Origin: Gaeumannomyces sp. JS-464
Lineage: Eukaryota > Ascomycota > Sordariomycetes > Magnaporthales > Magnaporthaceae
NCBI GenBank assembly: GCA_002197995.1
Contig: NGZR01000006.1
Location: 496,001 to 560,000, forward strand
DNA: 64,000 nucleotides
Direction: 5' to 3'
Positions 58,116 through 64,000 of the stretch are shown one piece after another (within the stretch, counting starts at the first letter, position 1; every line of letters starts with the position of its first letter). The notes under the pieces are model-generated. The model was given only the letters and a program-made list of their open reading frames with translations, ran no database searches and was not told where the DNA came from. Made by a program: the position numbers and the translations under genes.

Positions 58116-60777
58116 TGGAAAACCCGCGTTTGCTTTTAAAAAGGTAATCCTTTTTAACGCGAGGTTTTCCTCGAAGTACTTTTTTAATACTACTGCTTAT
58201 TTTTTCGAGGTTAAATATAAGGCTTTTATAAAAAGTTTAGCTTTTTTTTTAATTTAATAGCATATTTGGCTTTTTTTAATAGCGGGAGCTTTTTCGCTTT
58301 TATATTAAAAAACACGTCGGTATATGCTTATAATTAAAAATCGAGCGGTTTTATTAGCTTTTTTTTATTTTCCTCGTTTAACGTAAAAATTACCGGCTCG
58401 TAAGTGTTTAATTAATAATAAGCGGCTATTATATATTTTATTACCGCTTTCGTAAGCTGGATTTAATATGTTAAAAACCTTGCCGTTATAACGGCAGCTT
58501 ATTCGCTTAGCTTAAGTATTCGAGCGGTATTAAACTTTTACAATTAGTTAATATTAAATAAATTAATGCTTTTTTTTGCTATCGTTAAGTGTTTTAAAAG
58601 GATGTTCGAAACGTCGGCGCTTTTCCAAATAGCGTAAAAAAGCGCCGTAATATCCCGCTTTTAGCCTTTTTTATTTTATGCTTTTAGCGTAATTTAATAC
58701 GCTTTGTAGCATTTAATAAGCGCGTTTTGCACGCCGATTAGCTCGGGTAATAGCATATATGCTTTTAAAATTTTATGCTTTTAAACGAACTTATAATTTA
58801 CTATATTAACCGTTACGCCCGTATTAAAGTTTATTAGCATTTTAACTGGTCGTTTTATAGTTTAAACATTTATGCCTGTTCGAAATAAATAACCATACTT
58901 TTTTATATTTAAAATATTAAAACCGCGAAAATAGGGGTTATTTAACGGCTAAACTCGTTTTCCGATTCGAAGTTCGAGTTAAATTACGACCGGTAATTTT
59001 CGTTTCGCGTTAAAACGCGTTCGTTTTTATTACTATCGTTAATAACGCGGTCGTAATCGAATTTCTCGTTATTAAAGTAATAAACGTCGATTACTTTTAC
59101 TTTTTTAGGTTTAAAATAACAATCGGCCGTTTAATAGCTTAACTATTTGCAATTGTTATAATTGCCGGGCTTTTAGCCCAAATGGTTTGGTTTTCCAGCC
59201 TTGCCGTTATAGCCCGACGATTGTTTCGCTTAAAGCGTGTTAAATTTAAAAAAACGAAGGTTTTTTATTTTTTGGTCGTAACGGCGGGAATCCTACCGTT
59301 TCGAGTTAAAGCGGCGCGAATCGTTCCGTTTTTTATATCGGCGCTTTTCCCGCCGACTTGAACGTCCGTTTTTGTCGTTTTTTTAAGCTTAATACCCGGA
59401 TATCCGTTACTTTTAATAAAACTTTTAATAAAAACGATAATCGAACGTTTTTGCATTAAACTTGCTTTTTTTACGGCTTATTTCCTTTCCGCGGTATTAG
59501 CGACGTTCCAAAAAATATCCTAATTGGTTTGCGCGTTTGCTACCAACTTATTTTGCAATTAATTTTGCAAGTAAAAAAAAAACTTTTTCGATAATTAAAA
59601 TAGCTGTTAAAAGTCCGTTTATAAGGTTTTAAATTCGATTTTTTAAATTAATATTTGCCATTTAGTTAAAAATAATACCGAAAAATCGTAATATTTTAAT
59701 ATAGCTATTTATAAGTAATCCAGCTTTAATAAATTTGGATAATTAAGTTTACTTATCCTTTTTCCAAATAGTTAACGAAATCGATCCACGTTTACTATTA
59801 GGATTACGTAAATTCGTACAGCTTTTTCGCATAAATCTTTTAATTTATAGCTATTTCGTAATGCAATTAAAGCATTACCTAAATAATTTGCATTTATTTA
59901 AAAATTTTATTATATAACGCGTTTTTTTCGCTAATGCTTTAAATCCAATTCCGGATTTTCGAAAAGGAAGCGTAAAGTTTTAAAATTTTTACGCTATATT
60001 TTAAAAATTTCGTATAACGAGGAAAAGGTATGTAATTTTTGTTTTTAGCGAAAAAAACTTTTTTAAAAAGGTTAGCAAATTGTAAATTACCGTTTCGGAA
60101 ATCCTGCGTATTACGGTTGCGGTTTTTCGAAAAATATAAACGCCGGTCCGCTAAAGGTTCCCGTTTTTCCCTGCCCCGGTAATTGTAATATAATGCCCCT
60201 AAAACGCGGAATTTCGCGCGTCGGGTAAAACGCGAAAAGCTACGAAAACGAAATTAATTGCGTTTTAAAAAGCGGGCTTTGCGCGTGGTTAGCTCCTTTT
60301 AACAGTACTTTCGATAGCGTTCCTTTTTATGCCTATGTTTCGGTAGCCCGTAAGTTTAACGCAATCGTTTCGCGGCTTTTAACGAAATTAAGTTGCAACG
60401 GTTGCTATAAATTCGGTTATCGTCGGTTTCGTTACGAACGTGGTCGTTTTTGGGGGTGTCGTTTTGGCTCGACTTTCCTAATAAAAAGGTAAGCGGATTT
60501 AAAGCGTAGCTCCGCTTTCGAAAGCTACGATGCATTTAGTTTATAAGGTTTTCCAAAGCGTAATTGCCTTTTTGCTTAAAAAGGTTTCGAAATCCTTCCT
60601 CGAGCTTTAAAGGAATCGCGGGTTAACAACGTGCCGTTTGCGAGCGAGTATTAGGTCGCGCTAAAACACGGGGCAGCGGCTTTCCCTGGGTTGCCGTGCC
60701 CGGCGTCGTGTTCGATTAACCGTTTGCGTTTATAACGAACGGCTCGTATTTTTAAAAGGATGGTAAAAATTAAAAAA

Positions 60778-61061
60778 TGTTACGAGGTAAGCCGAAAGCC
60801 TATATAAAGTAATTATAATAACCGTAAACGGTAATTAAAGGTTAAAAGCTTATATTGCTATAGGGTAAATACGATAATTTTAGCTTGTTTTGGCAATTTA
60901 GGAATTGCCTTTTACAAGTTGCTTAAGTAGCGTAGCCCTTTTTAAGCCCCTTATTACGTGCTTGGGGTGCTTTAGGCCTTTACGTGGCTCGGGCCCGTAA
61001 ACAAGGCTAAGGCTTTTTGCTATAACGGTGGCCCGCCATTATCGCGGCGAGCTTTTTTACA
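60778..61061 (-). repeat. 5' LTR of element 4
   Basis: 284 bp; followed by CACCG (61062-61066). Confidence 0.92.
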
Positions 61062-61079
61062 CACCGTTAGTTTGAAATG

Positions 61080-61307
61080 TTAAGGTATTAGCAAAGCCGA
61101 TTTCAACTTTGTTTCGGCGTTTGCCTTTTCGTTCCCGGGGATCCCTATTTGGCTTGGGAACCATCGTACGTAAACGCGATGCTTATTTATAAAATAATAA
61201 ACCTTTTTAAAAGCTTTATATAAGCTGTTAAAAGCCGTACTTAAAAAGCTGTTAGCTGCCGAAGTGTTATTTAAGTACAAATGAAAAGTGCAATTACGAA
61301 ACTCCAA
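61080..61307 (-). pseudogene. RNase H domain of the LINE
   Basis: Open for 75 codons with 'VRWFPSQIGIPGNEKANAET', the catalytic-His/Asp end of a type I RNase H as found at the C-terminus of fungal LINE ORF2 proteins (family form VRWVPSHxGIxGNExAD). His of the SH motif is Gln and Asp of EKAD is Asn, so catalysis is lost. Confidence 0.8.
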
Positions 61308-62269
61308 ACAGCTTTACGGAGGCCTATTTGGCCTTTTGTCCGCTTCGCCGTCGAAAACTTTTGCAAAGTGCGCTAACTTGCCGTGCCCGGAAAGTTTACG
61401 TTAACCGGCTTAGTAAATCACCTAACCGTATCCAACTACCCCATTTTTTGCTTTAAACCCGTCGTTATACATTATAACGTTAATAGGTGGGAACGTGCAA
61501 AGCCACGTTATAAATGCTTTAACGGCTGCTTGTTTTTTTATATAACCATTATAAACCCCGTATATTTGTAAAAAAGGTAAGCTGGACGAGTGCACGCCGG
61601 GAAAAATCCGGCCGTTTTTTATAACGAAGTTGTAAGCTTGCCGGGCAGGCTTGTTTTAAGCCTTTCGGCGTTAAAAATCGGCTTAGCCGTTGCGGCTAAA
61701 AGGTGATTTTTTAAAACCGTATTAAACAAGCTGTAAAACGAAAGCGATTTTGTTTTAAAAGCGCTTTAGCGCTTAAAATGCTGGATTTGTAAAGTAAAGC
61801 GTTTATCGGTACGGTTTTCCAAACTGGTACTATTACCTGGAAAAACGCGGTTAAAACTTTATCGACCCGTTTAATTAAATGATTTTAACGGATAAATTGT
61901 TATGCCGGCTTATACGGGTGTGGTTTAAATTTGCCCTTACCACACTTTAGCCCCGTATAAAACCGTAAGGATTATAACCGTTATAACGGCTTTATAAACC
62001 GAATGCGCTAGTATTCCTCCTACTAAATAAGTAAGCTTTTAAAAGTGGTTAGCAACGCTTTAGGCTTTTGCAATTCTATTGCTAATATAAGCTTTAAAGT
62101 TAAGCTTTTGGTTAAAAAAAAACCTTTAACCATCGTAAAGCTTTTGCAATTTGCCGTATGGTAAAACTTTCCACCGTAACCGCCGGGGTTATAGGAATTC
62201 TTTGGTTAAAAAAATGCTTAAGTTCGCATTTCCCCGGGTTAAAAGCAACCTTGTTAATTTTACCCTAAC

Positions 62270-62760
62270 GTAGGATTTCCGTTACCGTAGCTTTTGCTTT
62301 ACAAAAGCACTTTTTTGGGGTGCTGCCCGTTACGGAAATGCCTATATCGTCCGCATATCCGTACTTTACCCTTTTCGCTTTAAATAGGATTTCGGCTATA
62401 TAAAGGATAAAAAGGATTGGTAAAACCGGTAACCTTTAAAGTAGCTTGTAATTTAAGGAAAAAGGGGGTGCCGTAGCGTTTTTTAAACGCATTTTAACTA
62501 TTTTATTTTTGCGAAAAATAATACCTATTGTACAAGCGTTAAGTCCCACTTTTAATTTAATAACCTTTGAAAAAGCTTTCGGCGAAGTACGGCGTTAAAA
62601 GCCTTTTATACGTTTATAATAACAAAGGCGGCCGTTTTGCCTTTTTAAAACGCCTTATCCACTTCGTGGGCTACGCATGCCGTTAAATCGGTGGCGGCTT
62701 TTTTAAAAGTAGCCCCGGCGTATTACAAAGCTATTAGCCCAAACTGTAACGCGAGGGATG
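62270..62760 (-). pseudogene. LINE reverse transcriptase core with YADD
   Basis: Minus-strand frame with 'KYGYADDIGISVTGSTPKK' near 62,390-62,330. The YADD box holds the catalytic Asp pair of reverse transcriptases and here is unmutated. Flanking sequence is broken by stops. Confidence 0.8.
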
Positions 62761-64000
62761 CCATCCGCGAAACTATTAAACGTTTTAACCCTTTTTTTAA
62801 ACACGGGAGTAAAGCTATCGAGCGATAGGATTTCGGATCCGTTATATTCTTTTTATTTAGCTTTTTAGCATTACCACTTTCGCTGTGCGAAAAAGGCCTA
62901 GGTAATGCCCGGTTTTAAAGCATGCTTTGAAAAAAGCCTTAACGTATTCCCTTATTACCGGCCATACTGCTGTAAGCAATTTAACCGATAAGAAATCGAC
63001 GTTTAAAGCCGTGTTTGCCGTGCTTATAATGCACTTTCGGCATTCCTTTAAAAGGACGTGGGGGTTCCATAAAAGTTGTGCGGTTTTTTTAAAAAAGCCT
63101 TTTACTATAACAGGTCCTTTTATAAATCGTTTTCCGCCGTAAACCTATAAAGGATTTTACGGTTTAATGCTTTCGCTTTACTTTTTAGGGTTATTATAAC
63201 CTCTTTGTTAATGTTTAACGGGGGGAGCCGTATAGCAAATGCGAGTTTATGCCATTTTATAACACGGTATAACGCTTTCGAAAAATCCACTTCTTTTAAT
63301 ACGTTTGCTTAATACTGTTTTTTGGCCGCCTGGACTGTTGCTTTTAAAGCGTAAGCTTCGGCCGTAAAAAGCCCGCCGTTTGCTATAGCTTTTGCGAGGT
63401 CCCGTTATACGCTAGCGCAATTTTCGTTCCATTACGATTGCCTTTTTTAGCTTTAAACCCCCGGCCGAAAGCAATTAGCGCACTTTTTAGCAGGTATATT
63501 AATATTTTAGTTGTTTTATCCAAGTAACTCGTACCGTGCAAATTTCCAAATAGCGGCAAGCTTTTAGCACTAATTGCTACCGCGTTTGCAAAAGTTGGGA
63601 GTTTATCGTTAGGCAGCGTAATCCGTTAGTAATCGGGGATAACGTTATTAAAGTTAAAAATTTCGATTTGTATTATGCAATAGTTCGAATTAGTTGCCAA
63701 CGAAAAGTTAATTTCCGCTGTTATTAACAAAGCGTTAAAAAAGGTAAAGTTTAAAACACTTTTTTTATCGTGCGTAAATTAGCTTAAATTAGTAAATAAA
63801 AAAAGGTTATAAATATTAGCTTATTAGGTTATATTTTAACTTTTATTTTTATTTTTTTACGCCGGGTTTTATTTTAAAAACAATTTATTAAAATTTTTAA
63901 TAACCACGCATTTTACCGTTAAGCGTTAACTTAGCAAAAAGTTTAACAAAGGTTTTAAAAAGTCTTTTAAAAGCTTATATACGTTAATAAAAGTGCACCT

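Larger units (their letters stand above)
52126..61061 (-). mobile_element. LTR element 4 (Ty3/gypsy), inserted in the LINE ORF2
   Basis: 8,936 bp. LTRs of 283 and 284 bp (52126-52408, 60778-61061) begin TGTTACG and end TTACA on the plus strand; target duplication CACCG (52121-52125, 61062-61066). Minus orientation is shown by a purine tract AAAAGGGGGATAA beside the left LTR and by the reverse transcriptase at 58115-57930 ('YITYRALNRITRKNRYLLLF', 'WFSKLNLRDAYYRI'). Integrase core about 55,500-55,260 ('RFTKYAKFIPVRKT'). A tandem repeat occupies 55,920-56,245 in the pol linker. Some 2 kb between integrase and 3' LTR carries an extra open frame (53372-53076). Confidence 0.92.
21905..64000. other. 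RIP-mutated, AT-rich heterochromatin-like block
   Basis: From about 21,905 to the window edge the sequence turns AT-rich, with TAA/TTA everywhere, while CpG dinucleotides persist. Former coding regions of transposons are littered with TAA and TAG where CAA, CAG or CGA would be expected. This matches RIP (C-to-T chiefly at CpA on either strand) and not loss by CpG methylation. It holds at least four LTR elements, two LINE copies and one dead host-type gene. Confidence 0.85.
35745..64000 (-). mobile_element. Non-LTR retrotransposon (LINE) split by two LTR elements
   Basis: One minus-strand LINE whose parts lie at 61062-64000 (reverse transcriptase and RNase H; continues past the window), 51412-52125 (ORF2 C-terminus and 3' UTR) and 35745-35907 (3' end). 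RT is shown by GYADDIGISVTGSTPKK near 62,360; RNase H by 'VRWFPSQIGIPGNEKANAE' near 61,150. After removing 52126-61066 the frame runs on as 'HFKLTVAKVKALTRK' into 'NAWFENKLFN', ending in a Cys/His-bearing tail. After removing 35908-51411 the 3' UTR matches copy 2. The 3' end abuts a repeated GTGAGTAA simple sequence (35736-35750). RIP stops make it inactive. Tad1-type clade is likely from the C-terminal RNase H (inference). Confidence 0.85.

Overview
This window looks like a filamentous ascomycete, most likely a Sordariomycete (inference). The evidence is short GT-AG introns, GC-rich coding exons, fungal-specific domain families (a DUF7025 AAA+ ATPase, a DUF7708-like protein, a small Cys-rich secreted protein), and a sharp switch at about 21,900 into AT-rich DNA full of TpA-type stop codons. 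That switch is the signature of repeat-induced point mutation (RIP).

Left half (1-21,900) is ordinary gene space. In order it holds: a DUF7708-like gene on the minus strand (<1-1949); a divergently transcribed six-exon AAA+ ATPase on the plus strand (2473-5969), followed by a decayed fragment of its own first exon; two small unknown genes on the minus strand (7763-7224 and about 8438-7864); an alpha-kinase (9920-8946); a decayed copy of the 5' end of the 7763 gene (10478-10560); a JmjC-domain gene remnant (about 13233-11180); a long low-complexity protein (17921-13520); a 2-kb intergenic stretch; an 8-Cys secreted protein (20343-20050); and an unknown gene ending at 21726. Nearly all these genes carry single-base frame slips, often at a run of one base. 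This points either to homopolymer length errors in the assembly or to wholesale decay; I favour the former.

Right half (21,900-64,000) is a block of RIP-mutated transposons at least 42 kb long. A chromodomain Ty3/gypsy element (23004-30389) sits alone with a perfect 5-bp target duplication. Next come a palindrome, a RIP-inactivated sulfotransferase-family gene, a roughly 135-bp tandem repeat and a LINE 3' end. From 35,745 to the window edge lies one minus-strand LINE that has been opened twice by LTR elements. One entered its 3' UTR (35908-51406, target duplication ATTCC). The other entered its RNase H-to-C-terminus region (52126-61061, target duplication CACCG). The first was itself opened by a third LTR element (43313-50727, target duplication GTTGC). 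Removing the insertions rejoins the LINE reading frame and recreates an empty site that is still present in a second LINE copy at 34,857.

I did not find CRISPR arrays, rRNA or intact tRNA genes. The best candidates for unusual biology are the nested element stack, the RIP-killed sulfotransferase, the extra or antisense ORFs in the LTR elements, and the secreted protein beside the RIP block.
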